Source: Buddleja alternifolia (taxonomy: Eukaryota > Streptophyta > Magnoliopsida > Lamiales > Scrophulariaceae). Taken from it: 64,000 bases of DNA. The stretch's first letter is position 1; each line of letters opens with the position of its first letter. The stretch covers positions 21,224,195 to 21,288,194 of the forward strand of contig CM033394.1 of assembly GCA_019426215.1 (NCBI GenBank), in the 5' to 3' direction. Below, piece after piece: positions 1-9,212 of this stretch. The position numbers and the translations under genes are program-made. The notes beneath the pieces were generated by a model, which saw only the letters and a program-made list of their open reading frames with translations, did no database searches and was not told the origin of the DNA.

Positions 1-216
1 ATCCGCAAGCTTCAGCTTCCCAGGTGGCCAATATGGGACACAGCTTCCCATCAACGTACAATCAGCAAGCTCCAGTTTCCCCGATGGTCAATATGGGAAA
101 CAGCTTCCCAGCGATGTACAATCCACAAGCTCTAGCTTCCCAGGTGGCCAATATGGGACACAACTTCCTAACGACACACAATCAGCAAGCTTTAGCTTTC
201 AAGGCGTCTAGGGAGG
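1..216 (+). repeat. 60-bp tandem repeat coding 20-aa units in the gag N-terminus
   Basis: The sequence repeats with a period of exactly 60 bases: three full units (1-60, 61-120, 121-180) and a partial fourth. Each unit encodes a 20-residue variant containing N-M-G-(H/N)-x-F followed by Y/H-N-x-Q-A. Unit length is a multiple of three, so the reading frame is kept. The array may extend left of the window. Confidence 0.9.
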
Positions 217-1391
217 GAAACAGCTTCCCGAATCTCCCATATGCTTCGAATACGGTGGCTCTTCCCCCCGTTGCCCCAAGCCAGGGTGCTCCGATGATGA
301 TGCCCATTCCAGATGTTGCTGCCTTCCAGTTAGCTGGTATAAGAAATGAAGCCCAACTAATATTCTACGCCCCAAGGGCTCCGCCAATGATGTTTCCGCC
401 AATTGATACAAGGATGGTGTCCCCTCAGTTAATGACATCACACGTGTATACAAGCATTAATGAACCCGAGAGGGAAGCTGTAAGAAGGCCTAATGGTCAT
501 ACGATGGAGAGGTTCAAGGGCATGCAGGAAGAAATGAGAGAAATGAGGCAACGTCTTGGAGTGAGCATGCATAACCCACCAAAGGAGATCCCTTTCGAGC
601 CCCAAATACTAGCTGATGAGCTACCTAATAGCTTTCGGACGCCTAATATGTCGGAGTATGACGGCTCATCGGATCCCAATGAGCACCTATGGAAATTCGA
701 GAACTGTGCGTTGTTACACCAATATTCCGACGGAGTTAAGTGCCGAGTATTCCTGACCATTCTGACACAGTTTGCCCAGCAGTGGTTCAATCAATTGTCT
801 CCCAATTCTATCAATTCTTTTAAAGAATTCAGCTCGATGTTTCTACATCAATTTGCCAGTAGCAAGAAGTATCAGAAGACTTCTCTTAGCCTATTCAACA
901 TGCATCAGAAGGTTAATGAGCCCTTACGGGGGTATATTCAAAGATTCAATACGTCGGCCCTGGAGGTACCCTCTGCTAATGCGGAGGTGTTGAGTAACGC
1001 ATTTGCTCAAGGATTGAAGGACGAAGACCTTTTTAGGTCGTTAGCCAAGAAGCCTGCATTTAGTTTTGATAATCTGCTGGCAAGGGCAGAAAATTATGTG
1101 AACATGGAGGAGGTAGCCATGATGAAGGGAGCTAAATCATTACCACCAAATAAGGATGGTAAAGATGCTAAATTTGTACCTAGAAGACCCCGAGCCGAAG
1201 ATAGACATCCTGAGAAGCGTCGATACACTCAATTCATGTTGTTGAAGGTATCGTCGTTGCAAGTTCTCATGGCTATAGAGCACAAGAGTTACGTGGAGTG
1301 GCCACATAGTGCTGAAAAGGGGCCTGTTAACCCCAAATCAAGCAGGACCGAGAAAATCCTCAAGGTGGCCCAGGAAGAAATGCGCCAATGA
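3..1391 (+). CDS. Retand-1 gag (Retrotrans_gag family), 5'-partial and C-terminally shortened
   Basis: This frame is open from the window edge to the stop at 1389-1391, so the true start is upstream. The N-terminal part is the 20-aa repeat region. The capsid core runs roughly from codon 200 to 365, with EYDGSSDPNEHLWKFEN, AQQWFNQL and FSSMFLHQFASS, which are hallmarks of plant Tat/Retand gag. Gag forms the cytoplasmic particle that packages element RNA. The Cys-His RNA-binding segment usually found near the end of Tat gag is not visible. The tail after 1340 diverges, which suggests a small deletion or frameshift there. Confidence 0.85.
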   Translation, partial: PQASASQVANMGHSFPSTYNQQAPVSPMVNMGNSFPAMYNPQALASQVANMGHNFLTTHNQQALAFKASREGNSFPNLPYASNTVALPPVAPSQGAPMMMPIPDVAAFQLAGIRNEAQLIFYAPRAPPMMFPPIDTRMVSPQLMTSHVYTSINEPEREAVRRPNGHTMERFKGMQEEMREMRQRLGVSMHNPPKEIPFEPQILADELPNSFRTPNMSEYDGSSDPNEHLWKFENCALLHQYSDGVKCRVFLTILTQFAQQWFNQLSPNSINSFKEFSSMFLHQFASSKKYQKTSLSLFNMHQKVNEPLRGYIQRFNTSALEVPSANAEVLSNAFAQGLKDEDLFRSLAKKPAFSFDNLLARAENYVNMEEVAMMKGAKSLPPNKDGKDAKFVPRRPRAEDRHPEKRRYTQFMLLKVSSLQVLMAIEHKSYVEWPHSAEKGPVNPKSSRTEKILKVAQEEMRQ

Positions 1392-2071
1392 AGGGAAAGG
1401 TGATAGTCATAAAAGGATTCATCAACATGATATCCGGAGGTCCCACTAATGGGGATTCGCATAGAGCAAGGCGAGCTCATGAAAGAGCTTTACACGAAGG
1501 ATGCCAAGAAGCTTTCCAAGAATTGAAGGCATACCTTGCTAATTTGCCTCTGCTAACAAAACCAGTGTAGGGAGAAACTCTATACTTATCTTTAGCTATC
1601 TCAGAGCATGCCGTCAGCTCTGTGCTCATAAGAAAAGAAGGGAAGGACCAATAACCCATATATTATGTAAGTCGAACGCTACGAGGTGCTGAATCTAGAT
1701 ACACAGAGATTGAGAAGGTTGCCTTCGCCCTGGTGACTACCGCAAGGAAGCTGAGGCCTTATTTCCTCACATACCATGTGGAAGTACGTACCAACCATCC
1801 GTTGAAGCAAATCTTAGGCCGCCCAGAAGTATCAGGAAGAATGATCAAGTGGGCGGTAGAATTGAGCGAGTTCGACGCCTCCTATTCTCCCAGAACGGCC
1901 ATTAAAGCCCAGGCATTAGTGAACTTTATATCGAAGGTTCCTTCGGTGCAACAGGAGAGAAAATTTTGGCTCTTACCCGTGGATGGTTTATCGACAATGG
2001 CTGGAAGTGGAGCTGGTATAGTGTTAACCACTCCTGAGGGTAACAAACTGGAGTACGCGATAAAAATCTAG
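1392..2071 (+). pseudogene. Retand-1 pol remnant: protease and RT deleted, first RNase H retained
   Basis: About 30 codons after gag the motif INMISGGPTNGDSHRARRAH marks the segment that normally precedes protease. It joins directly, near 1480-1490, to GCQEAFQELKAYLANLPLL, which normally follows the RT palm. The protease and essentially all of reverse transcriptase are therefore absent. The RNase H segment follows (RTLRGAESRYTEIEK to about 1945). In-frame stops lie at 1568-1570, in the codon after KEGKDQ near 1650, and at 2069-2071. The D-containing start of a canonical RNase H reads LYLSLAISEHAVSSVL here, with no obvious catalytic Asp. I recall that in Tat elements this first RNase H is often degenerate. 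Confidence 0.85.
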
Positions 2072-2345
2072 TTCCGAGCATCTAACAACGAAGCTGAATC
2101 TGAAGTCCTAATCGTTGGTTTGAGGATGGCTTTGAAAGTAGGAGCTAAGCACCTGGTGGTTTACTCGAATTCCCAGCTAGTGGCTTGCCAAGTAGCTAGA
2201 CAATATGAAGTTATGGAAGCTAGGATGATAAAGTATTTAAAGAAGATAGAGAAGCTAAAAGGTGATTTTGAGAACTTCGAGATACAACAAATACCTCAGT
2301 CAGAGGATAAAAAATCAGATTGCCTAGCCAAGCTAGCTAGCCCCC
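1950..2345 (+). pseudogene. Retand-1 second RNase H (archaeal-type RNase H of Tat elements)
   Basis: A second RNase H-like domain follows the first. Visible motifs are FWLLPVDGLST (first Asp), NNEAES (Glu), VYSNSQLVACQV, where the usual Asp of YSDSQL reads Asn, and KKSDCLAKLAS (last Asp). A TAG at 2069-2071 splits it. Tat-lineage elements are known to carry an additional RNase H of archaeal type downstream of the original one, and position and motifs match that. It would degrade the RNA strand during reverse transcription. The stop and the Asp-to-Asn change argue against activity. Confidence 0.8.
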
Positions 2346-3678
2346 TAGTGGACTGCCATACGAGGCAGGTCACCATACAGTCGATGCCTAGTGCCACCGT
2401 AGAGGATTTCGTGTATGTCATTGAAGAGGCTGGTGATTGGAGAGAACCCATTTTGAGCTACCTTCAGGAAGGAGAGTTACCCCGTGACAAAGTTGAAGCT
2501 GCACGCATGCAATACAAAGCCTGGAGGTACACTCTCTTAGATGGAGTGCTGTATAAGAGATCGTTTACACAGCCATACCTAAGTTATCTTTCTCGGAAGG
2601 ATAGAGTGCTCATCTTAGAGGAGATCCACGGAGGACTTTGTGCCAACCATGCTGGGGGGACTGCTATTACAGCCAAAGCAATCAGAGCTATCTATTTTTA
2701 GCTCACCATGAAGGCCGACGCTAAGGACTTGGTAAGAAAGTCTGAGCACTGTCAAAGGCATGCTACCCTCCTTCATAAACCAGCAGAACCAATGCGAGTC
2801 ATGAGTTCACCATACCCCTTTTCCAGATGGGGGATAGATATTCTAGAACCATTCCCTTTAGCGGCCGGGCAGAAGAAGTTCCCCTTAGTGGCAGTCGATT
2901 ATTTCGGTAAATGGATAGAGGCCGAACCACTGGCCAAGATCACAGAGGGAGAGGTGATCAAGTTTTGGAAGAAGTTGATACTCTTCAAATTCGGGATCCC
3001 TCGAAAAATAGTCTCTGATAATGGGCGACAATTTCAAGGAGCAAGAATCCAAGACTGGTGTCAAGACCTGGGCATAAAGCAACTGTTTACCGCCGTAGGG
3101 CACCCACAGTGCAATGGTCAGGTAGGGGTGATTAATAAGATCTTCCTGCAAGGCCTGAAGACAAGGATCCAAGGAGGAGGAAGTTCCTGGGTAGACGAGT
3201 TACCCAGTGTCCTTTGGTCATACCGTACCACCCCTCGTAGTACCACGGGTGAAACGCCCTTTAGCCTCATGTACGGGGCCGACGCCGTGATTCCACCAGA
3301 AGTCAGTATGCTCACGTATCACGTGAAGTATTGCAACCCTGAGAGGAATGAAGAATTAATGCGAGAAAGCTTGGAAGTGATAGGGGAGGCCAGGAACGCT
3401 TCTTACGGATGGCCAAATATAAACAAAAGGTTGCCAGCGCCTTCAATCAGAGGGTTCTCAACCGAGAACTTCAAGTGGGGGACTTAGTCCTCTGGAGAGC
3501 TGATGTTCTGAAGCCAGTAGAAAAATTGGGACCCAAATGGAAGGATCCATTCAAAGTAGTACAAGTCCTTTCAGGGGGTGCTTACATGATAGAAGACATG
3601 GGCGGAAGGAGGCTATCCAGGCCTTGGAACATGCAGAATCTAAGGAGGTTTTACGTATTAAGAAATATGAATAAATAA
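2346..3678 (+). pseudogene. Retand-1 integrase, with stop, frameshift and a lost catalytic Glu
   Basis: The zinc-binding region (IHGGLCANHAGG ... SEHCQRHA), the catalytic core and the C-terminal segment are all recognisable. First catalytic Asp is in WGIDILEPFP and second in IVSDNGRQFQG. The third position reads HPQCNGQVGVIN where family members have Glu, so the DDE triad is DDG here. One zinc-ligand Cys also appears replaced (KSEHC). A TAG at about 2699-2701 replaces a Trp codon, and a one-base deletion near 3400 moves the end of the protein to the frame of 3409-3678 (LGPKWKDPFKVV, RPWNMQNLRRFY). There is no chromodomain. Confidence 0.9.
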
Positions 3679-4803
3679 TTATTTCAATTGCATTACTTTA
3701 TATGTCATTGCAAAAGAAAGAAGCCCTGTGAAAAATCAGGCACCAATAAGCCCTGTGAAAAACCAGGCACTAATAAGCCCTGTGAAAAATCAGGCACCTC
3801 TAAGCCCTGTGAAAAACCAGGCACTCTTAAGCCCTGTGAAAAACCAGGCACCTCTAAGCCCTGTGAAAAACCAGGCACGCTTAAGCCCTGGGAAAAACCA
3901 GGCACCTCTAAGCCCTGTGAAAAACCAGGCACTCTTAAGCCCTGTGAAAAACTAGGCACCTCTAAGCCCTGTGAAAAACCAGGCACCTCTAAGCCCTCTG
4001 AAAAACCAGGCACTCTTAAGCCCTGTGAAAAACCAGGCACCTCTAAGCCCTGTGAAAAACCAGGCACCCTTAAGCCCTGTGAAAAACCAGGCACCTCTAA
4101 GCCCTGTGAAAAACCAGGCACCTCTAAGCCCTATGAAAAACCAGGCACCTCTAAGCCCTGTGAAAAACCAGGCACCCTTAAGCCTTGTGAAAAACCAGGC
4201 ACCTCTAAGCCCTGTGAAAAACCAGGCACGCTTAAGCCCTGTGAAAAACCAGGCACCTCTAAGCCCTATGAAAAACCAGGCACGCTTAAGCCCTGTGAAA
4301 AACCAGGCACCTCTAAGCCCTGTGAAAAACCAGGCACCTCTAAGCCCTCTGAAAAACCAGGCACTCTTAAGCCCTGTGAAAAACCAGGCACCTCTAAGCC
4401 CTGTGAAAAATCAAGCACCCTTAAGCCCTGTGAAAAACCAGGCACCTCTAAGCCCTGTGAAAAACCAGGCACCCTTAAGCCCTGTGAAAAACCAGGCACC
4501 TCTAAGCCCTGTGAAAAATCAGGCACTCTTAAGCCCTGTGAAAAACCAGGCACCCTTAAGCCCTGTGAAAAACCAGGCACCTCTAAGCCCTGTGAAAAAC
4601 CAGGCACCTTTAAGCCCTGTGAAAAACCAGGCACCTCTAAGCCCTGTGAAAAAACAGGCACTCTTAAGCCCTGCGAAAAACCAGACACCACTAAGCCCTG
4701 TGAAAAACCAGGCACCAATAAGCCTTGTGAAAAACCAGGCACCACTAAGCCCTGTGAAAAACCAGGCACCAATAAGCCCTGTGAAAATTCAGGCACTCAA
4801 TAA
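3679..4803 (+). CDS. Hypothetical repeat protein downstream of integrase
   Basis: An open frame continues from just after the integrase stop to the TAA at 4801-4803. It is almost entirely the 9-residue repeat, rich in Lys, Pro, Cys and Glu, after a short leader (HYFICHCKRK). I see no ATG in this frame before the repeats, so translation would need stop readthrough, splicing or a non-AUG start. I recognise no known domain. The openness may be only a by-product of a 27-bp satellite without stop codons. Confidence 0.3.
   Translation, partial: LFQLHYFICHCKRKKPCEKSGTNKPCEKPGTNKPCEKSGTSKPCEKPGTLKPCEKPGTSKPCEKPGTLKPWEKPGTSKPCEKPGTLKPCEKLGTSKPCEKPGTSKPSEKPGTLKPCEKPGTSKPCEKPGTLKPCEKPGTSKPCEKPGTSKPYEKPGTSKPCEKPGTLKPCEKPGTSKPCEKPGTLKPCEKPGTSKPYEKPGTLKPCEKPGTSKPCEKPGTSKPSEKPGTLKPCEKPGTSKPCEKSSTLKPCEKPGTSKPCEKPGTLKPCEKPGTSKPCEKSGTLKPCEKPGTLKPCEKPGTSKPCEKPGTFKPCEKPGTSKPCEKTGTLKPCEKPDTTKPCEKPGTNKPCEKPGTTKPCEKPGTNKPCENSGTQ
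3721..4800 (+). repeat. 27-bp tandem array, 40 units, in-frame 9-aa repeat (KPCEKPGTS/L)
   Basis: From 3721 to 4800 the sequence is exactly 1080 bases, 40 units of 27, with no insertion or deletion. Each unit encodes K-P-C-E-K-P-G-T-x. The last residue alternates mostly Ser/Leu, giving a 54-bp higher-order pattern. The outer units (1-2 and 36-39) end in Asn or Thr. The unit is divisible by three and lacks stops, so several frames on both strands are open. It follows the integrase stop by about 40 bases in the same frame. Confidence 0.95.
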
Positions 4804-4881
4804 AAAGCTCGTTTATTTCAAGCACTCAAGAAGAACCGGGAGTATTCCTAGAAGTCTATGTTATACCGATCACCTCAGGAT

Positions 4882-4996
4882 GCCTCGTTTATTTCGAGTA
4901 CCTGAAGAAGCCTCGTTTATTTCGAGCACCTGAAGAAGCCTCATTTATTTTGAACACCTGAAAAAAGTCTTCTTTATTTCGAGCACCTGAAAGAGC
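4882..4996 (+). repeat. 28-bp degenerate tandem repeat after the 27-bp array
   Basis: About four units of a 28-29-base repeat start at 4882, 4910, 4938 and 4967. The core is CTCGTTTATTTCGAGCACCTG. A further diverged unit may lie at 4806-4840. It is unrelated in sequence to the 27-bp array next to it. Confidence 0.8.
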
Positions 4997-5796
4997 CTCA
5001 CACCTAAATGGTAAGCACAAAAAAAAAAAAAAAAGACACCTTCAATTAAAGCAAGCTGTAAAGCTTCCCGAAGCAGAGCATTCCCCTATACATGGGTAAG
5101 TATTTTCTTTAAGCATTCATTTTCCTTAGTCATTTTTATTTATGTCTTGTTTACCATGTCTAATTGCTAGACAAATATTACAGTGGTATTGACATTAAAT
5201 AAGCACATATATAAAAGGACACATACGAGATAATAATTAAAACAAAATCCTTAGAATTTAAATACGAAATCTATGCTTGAAAAGCGAGATTTACAAGAAA
5301 AGATTCAAATGGAAATATTATAAATGTGCTATGATAACAACTTGAAGAAAGGAAAACAAATGAAAAGAATAGCTAAATATCACTACGAAGAAGGCCTGAG
5401 TTGCAAGTTCCTCAGTTGTCTCAAAGAAGGGCTCAGAGGCTGCCTGCCCTTTAGCCATTTCGTTGCCAGTCTCTCTATCCATAGGAATGCTCATAATGGC
5501 CTCCAAGTATCCAGAGCAAGGTACCTCGAGTGCCTTCTGAGTGGAAAGCTCACCAGCAACCTCAAAATAAAGATCAAGAGCCCACCTTAAGGTTACAAGG
5601 AGGAATTGACACACCATGCACTCTTTTTCCCATAGCCTTGGTTTTTTCCCATTGGGTTTTTTCGGGTAAGGTTTTTAACGAGGCAGTCAGTGTATCAAGA
5701 AGGATCAAACCCTTTTTGGAATTATGACAATTTCTTTTACTCTCGAGACTTTTTGGGCCTTTTTATTCCAAAATTCTCAAAGAGTAGGGGGACTTG
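4997..5796 (+). other. Retand-1 3' region with A-run, possible antisense-ORF remnant and polypurine tract
   Basis: A run of about 16 A lies at 5019-5034. A minus-strand open frame at 5318-5617 (99 codons) sits where other Tat elements in this window carry the start of an antisense gene, but I see no recognisable domain, so it can only be a remnant. A polypurine tract, GAGTAGGGGGACTTG, sits at 5782-5796 just before the LTR. The other two Tat elements have similar tracts at the same junction, which helped place the LTR start. Confidence 0.6.
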
Positions 5797-6540
5797 TGAT
5801 ATGCCCGTAAATTATTACGACATAGTTTTGGGCTTTATTAAAAGATGGACTCAAACGAAGGATGAAGCAGTGAGCCAAAAATAAGAAGGAGCCCAAATGT
5901 TCGGAAGAGGCTTCATGAAAGAGGGCTCAAAGAAAGCCTAGAAATCAGAGCATTGATTCTTTATTCAAGAAGGATAGCTGAGTAAGTCATAAAGAAGCCG
6001 GAAGATAGTTGAAAGGAATAATGGAAGGCATGGCTGAAGAAGGATAGCTCGAGGAAATGGTGGAAGGCTCGGATCAAGAAAGATAGCTCGAGGAAATGGC
6101 GTAAGGCTTGGATGAAGAAGGATAGCTCGAGAAGGGATAAGATTGGATAAAAATCAAATCGTATCCAATCCTACCTAATATCCCTCAAAAAATTCATCTC
6201 CCCCCAAAAGATGGAGAAGTGGGCCGCCCACTCTTAGGAAAAAAGGGGAGAGAATTCGGCCATTAAGGCTTACAAATAGGAGAAATTCCATTCTTTGTAA
6301 TTTGAGATTCACAATTGAGAGAAAAAAGTGTAATATTATTGTATTTCTTCATCTTCTTCGAGAGAAAGTTGGAAACAAAAGAAATGGAAATTTAAGTGTT
6401 CTTCTTACTCGTTTTTATTCGAAATTCTTTACTTATTTTTGAAGCTATTTGTCTGCTAAATTTAGATTTCTCATATTCATATAAATAAAGTCATGTTTGA
6501 ATTTGTAGGACTTTCTTGATCTAAAAAACGAACTGCATCA
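5797..6540 (+). repeat. Retand-1 3' LTR
   Basis: The LTR is inferred to run from TGATATGCCC to CTGCATCA, giving TGAT/ATCA inverted ends like Retand-2 and Tat-3. Length is about 744 bp. A TATA-like TACAAATAG lies at 6271-6279. The 5' LTR is outside the window, so the ends cannot be verified by comparison. Confidence 0.75.
5968..6136 (+). repeat. 39-bp tandem repeat inside the Retand-1 LTR (U3)
   Basis: Units start at 6037, 6076 and 6115 with a 39-base period, and a diverged unit starts near 5968. The core is AAGAAGGATAGCTCGAG. Position upstream of the TATA-like motif places it in U3, where tandem repeats can act as enhancers. No such function is shown here. Confidence 0.85.
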
Positions 6541-7359
6541 CAAAGTATTTTTATGTAATCAAAATAAGTTATTATACTTCACTATTTTATTACATATTAA
6601 ATAATAAATATAATTTTAAAAATTGAATAGTTTTATATATTAATATGGAATGCAGGCTGTGAATGAAAATTTTTAGACCATCATCAACAATAATAATATA
6701 GTAACATATGCCAAATTAAAAATAACAAAACATCGAACTTCAATTGGAAATTAATTTTTCATTTTTACAACATATTAACACGAAACTATCAATTTTATGT
6801 AGTATATTATAGTAGTAATCAAGATTTATACACAAATAAGTACAACCCAGATAAACCTAATCCCAATGAAAAAGTAGTAGTACTAGTAGTAGTAATAATA
6901 ATAATAACAACAATAGTGGGGACAATGATGATAATGGTAGAAGTAGCTGATAATTTCTTCAGTTGTATATAAAAAGAAAAAGTATATAAATATATTTTAT
7001 ATTAAAATATCATAATAATAATAATAATAAATTTTTCCTTACGTATTCTTTTATGTTCTTAAATTGATAGTTTTGTGCTTGCGTACATATACGTATTGTC
7101 CAATTACGCATTCTTTAATCAATTATTTGGAGAAATTATTACCAAACATGAATTGATTATTAAAAGGAACATTTATTTTTTTATTTGCTACCAATTGATT
7201 TTTTGTTAATAAATGGGTATTATTGTCATTTGTATAGAGAGAGAAAGACAAGTGGAGCTTCTATAGTAATTTGTGGAGCTCCAATATCATTCCCCTTTAC
7301 AATTTGAGAGCATTATTGCTAATTTAGGTATATTCGGAAGCCTTATTTCCATTTTTTAT
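6541..7359. other. AT-rich intergenic DNA with trinucleotide microsatellites
   Basis: No gene is seen. There are AGT/AAT microsatellites at about 6870-6920 and an ATA-type run at about 7008-7031. Open frames here are short and low-complexity. Confidence 0.7.
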
Positions 7360-7532
7360 AGGAAAAATTACAAGTAAACCCCCAAAGGTATGATTGAATT
7401 AAAGATAAACCCCTTTTATCTGTCAAATTACGGCTACCACCCTCAATGTATGCACCCAGCTTACAGATCACACCACCGATGAGTTTCCTGTCCGAAAATT
7501 GATGACATCAGCTGCTTTTTGTAATTTTCCTA
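7360..7532. mobile_element. Possible small foldback/MITE-like element
   Basis: The left end reads TAGGAAAAATTACAAG. The right end, read on the other strand, is TAGGAAAATTACAAAA near 7520-7531, giving short inverted ends about 170 bp apart. The internal sequence resembles that at about 15823-15960. No clear target duplication was found. Confidence 0.35.
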
Positions 7533-7892
7533 TTTTACCCCTGGGGTACTATTTACAGAATACCTACAGACTAAATTGCCCTTGGTCTAATTGTAATACT
7601 TCGAAATTTTTGCTTAAATATTTTTTTATTTCTAAAATAATTTATTTGTATTTTTTGTAAATATATATGCGAAAGAGTTTTTATGAAAATTATAATAAAT
7701 AAGATGAAACAAGACTAATGAAAAACAAATTTTTGGAAATTTTTTGTAAATCAGATAAAAATAAATACGACACATTTTTTTTAAATTGCAATAAATAAGA
7801 AAACATATTACAATATATGATATTAAAATAAGATAAACAAGATATATTAAAAATATTTATACTTCTGTAATATTTATGCGTTTTGTATTTAC

Positions 7893-8088
7893 TTTTTTTT
7901 TTTTTTTGTTGCCTACCACAGTATCTCGGGCATTGCCGGACTAATCTGTTGGTCGACCCGGGTCGCACACCTGGCCTGGTGGGTGAGTTTCCCAATGGGG
8001 GTAACTGCGTACACAAGAAATCGAACCTGAGACCTTGCTTAAGCGAAACCGAGCTGCTTACCACTCGGACCAACCGCCGTTGGTGTTA
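7893..8088 (-). mobile_element. tRNA-derived SINE, full length, with target-site duplication
   Basis: On the minus strand the element has a box A-like motif TGGTCCGAGTGG (8061-8072) and a box B-like motif GGTTCGATT (8019-8027), the internal RNA polymerase III promoter of tRNA-derived SINEs. It ends in a 15-base A tail, seen as a T run at 7893-7907. Perfect 9-bp target duplications TGTATTTAC flank it at 7884-7892 and 8089-8097. SINEs have no protein and move using LINE machinery. The head is not a functional tRNA because only the promoter part is recognisable. Confidence 0.9.
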
Positions 8089-8097
8089 TGTATTTAC

Positions 8098-8308
8098 AAT
8101 ATAGTGTAATAATTAAATTTTATTTAAATTTTTTGTATATTCAAATGAGAAATAATCTTTTTAATTTTATAATAATAAGATAAAAGTAGAAAACAATTAA
8201 AAATAAATCTACTAAATAAGATTAATAAGATAAAGAAATTAATTATTTTTTTTAAAAAAAAACCAATAATCGCCATCTTCTCAATGTCTGTCCCCCTTGC
8301 TTGCAACT
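8098..8308. other. AT-rich spacer between SINE and Retand-2
   Basis: No gene or structured repeat is visible in this 211-base spacer. Confidence 0.6.
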
Positions 8309-8937
8309 TGATATACCAAAATACCAATATTGATATATATAAGTCCTCGTTACCTCGTATTTAGTATGTATGCAAAGTCATGGGGCTCTCGGAGTGCCTC
8401 GTATACAAGGGAGCGAGGTTGATTGCATAACAGGTCCCTAATATAATGGTATTTGCATTACACTTCAAGATCCGCGTGTTGTTGTAAATCCGGGTAGGGT
8501 CGACCCGTGACCTAACCCTATGATGGCTAGTCGATGCCATCCATCAAACACACGTGTAAGAGATCACACAGGTAAGATGTCCCATCTGTCATTCATCCAA
8601 TAGTACAGAATGGAATCCCTATAAATACTTCCATTTATGAAGATCCAGGGACGGAAAAATCTGAGCAATAAATACTATGAACCATATATCGTATTGCTTG
8701 GGTGATTCGAAGACTTGAGAGTACGATCCTATAATATAAATACCAGATATCTTCATAATACAAATCATATATAGGATAGCGCCATAAGTTGAACTACATT
8801 TAGACTTGATCCTTTTAAGGTACGTAGGCAGCTCGACAGTATTCGAGTGCAGTCTATAATCGTGAGAGCACAATCTTTGGTCCATATTCGAGGTCATCTA
8901 GATTGAGATAGTGTGGGGTAAAATCCGAGCTAGATCA
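8309..8937 (+). repeat. Retand-2 5' LTR
   Basis: It begins TGATATACCAAAATACC and ends GAGCTAGATCA, with TGAT/ATCA ends. A TATA box CTATAAATAC lies at 8619-8628. It matches 14865-15492 along its whole length with scattered, mostly transition differences. Confidence 0.92.
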
Positions 8938-8939
8938 GT

Positions 8940-8957
8940 TGGCGCCGTCCGTGGGAA
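8940..8957 (+). other. Retand-2 primer binding site
   Basis: TGGCGCCGTCCGTGGGAA starts three bases after the 5' LTR. Its reverse complement ends in GGCGCCA, as expected for pairing to the CCA-tailed 3' end of a tRNA. The particular tRNA was not determined. Confidence 0.85.
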
Positions 8958-8990
8958 ACTACTCGAGGGTCGCTGAAATCAACAACAGAG

Positions 8991-9212
8991 ATGGAGGGAG
9001 ATAATCAGAGGGAGAAGCATGTTCGTATTGAGGACTCAGTGTCTGCCGCACCAGTGAGGGATGCGGGAGATCCCAGTGAGGGAAAAATAGTGCTGAAAAG
9101 AGGTGAGTTAGATAAGATGATACATGAAAGGGTAGATGAAGTGTTGAGTCGTCTCATGGCATCGGGACCAGTAACTCCGAATGCTCAGAGGGCACCAGTG
9201 ACAAGGGGCTGA
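8991..9212 (+). pseudogene. Retand-2 gag N-terminal fragment
   Basis: An ATG at 8991, shortly after the PBS, opens 73 codons ending at the stop 9210-9212. The sequence is charged and lacks the capsid core. The next recognisable sequence is the end of RT/start of RNase H (EKWALALVTSARKLRPY at about 9230-9280). The gag core, protease and reverse transcriptase have therefore been removed, with a junction near 9210. Confidence 0.75.

Larger units (their letters stand above)
1..6540 (+). mobile_element. Retand-1: Tat/Retand-type Ty3/gypsy LTR retrotransposon, 5' end outside window
   Basis: The order is gag, a remnant of the region before protease, RNase H, a second RNase H, integrase, a 27-bp array, a 3' untranslated region, a polypurine tract and a 3' LTR. 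The gag motifs, the second RNase H after the first, and the absence of a chromodomain fit the Tat lineage. The 5' LTR and PBS lie before position 1. Protease and nearly all of reverse transcriptase are missing, several stops and one frameshift interrupt pol, and the integrase lacks key residues. The copy is therefore non-autonomous. The lineage call comes from motif recognition, not a search. Confidence 0.9.

Noticed and set aside
3721..4800. CRISPR array
   Set aside because: The units are contiguous 27-bp tandem copies with no unique spacers, in a plant retrotransposon.
3705..4933. Minus-strand and other-frame open frames across the 27-bp array
   Set aside because: A 27-base repeat lacking stops leaves several frames open on both strands. 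Only the frame in phase with the integrase end was considered, and even that weakly.
8019..8072. tRNA gene on the minus strand
   Set aside because: Box A and box B are present but the rest does not form a tRNA, and the A tail and target duplication show a SINE.
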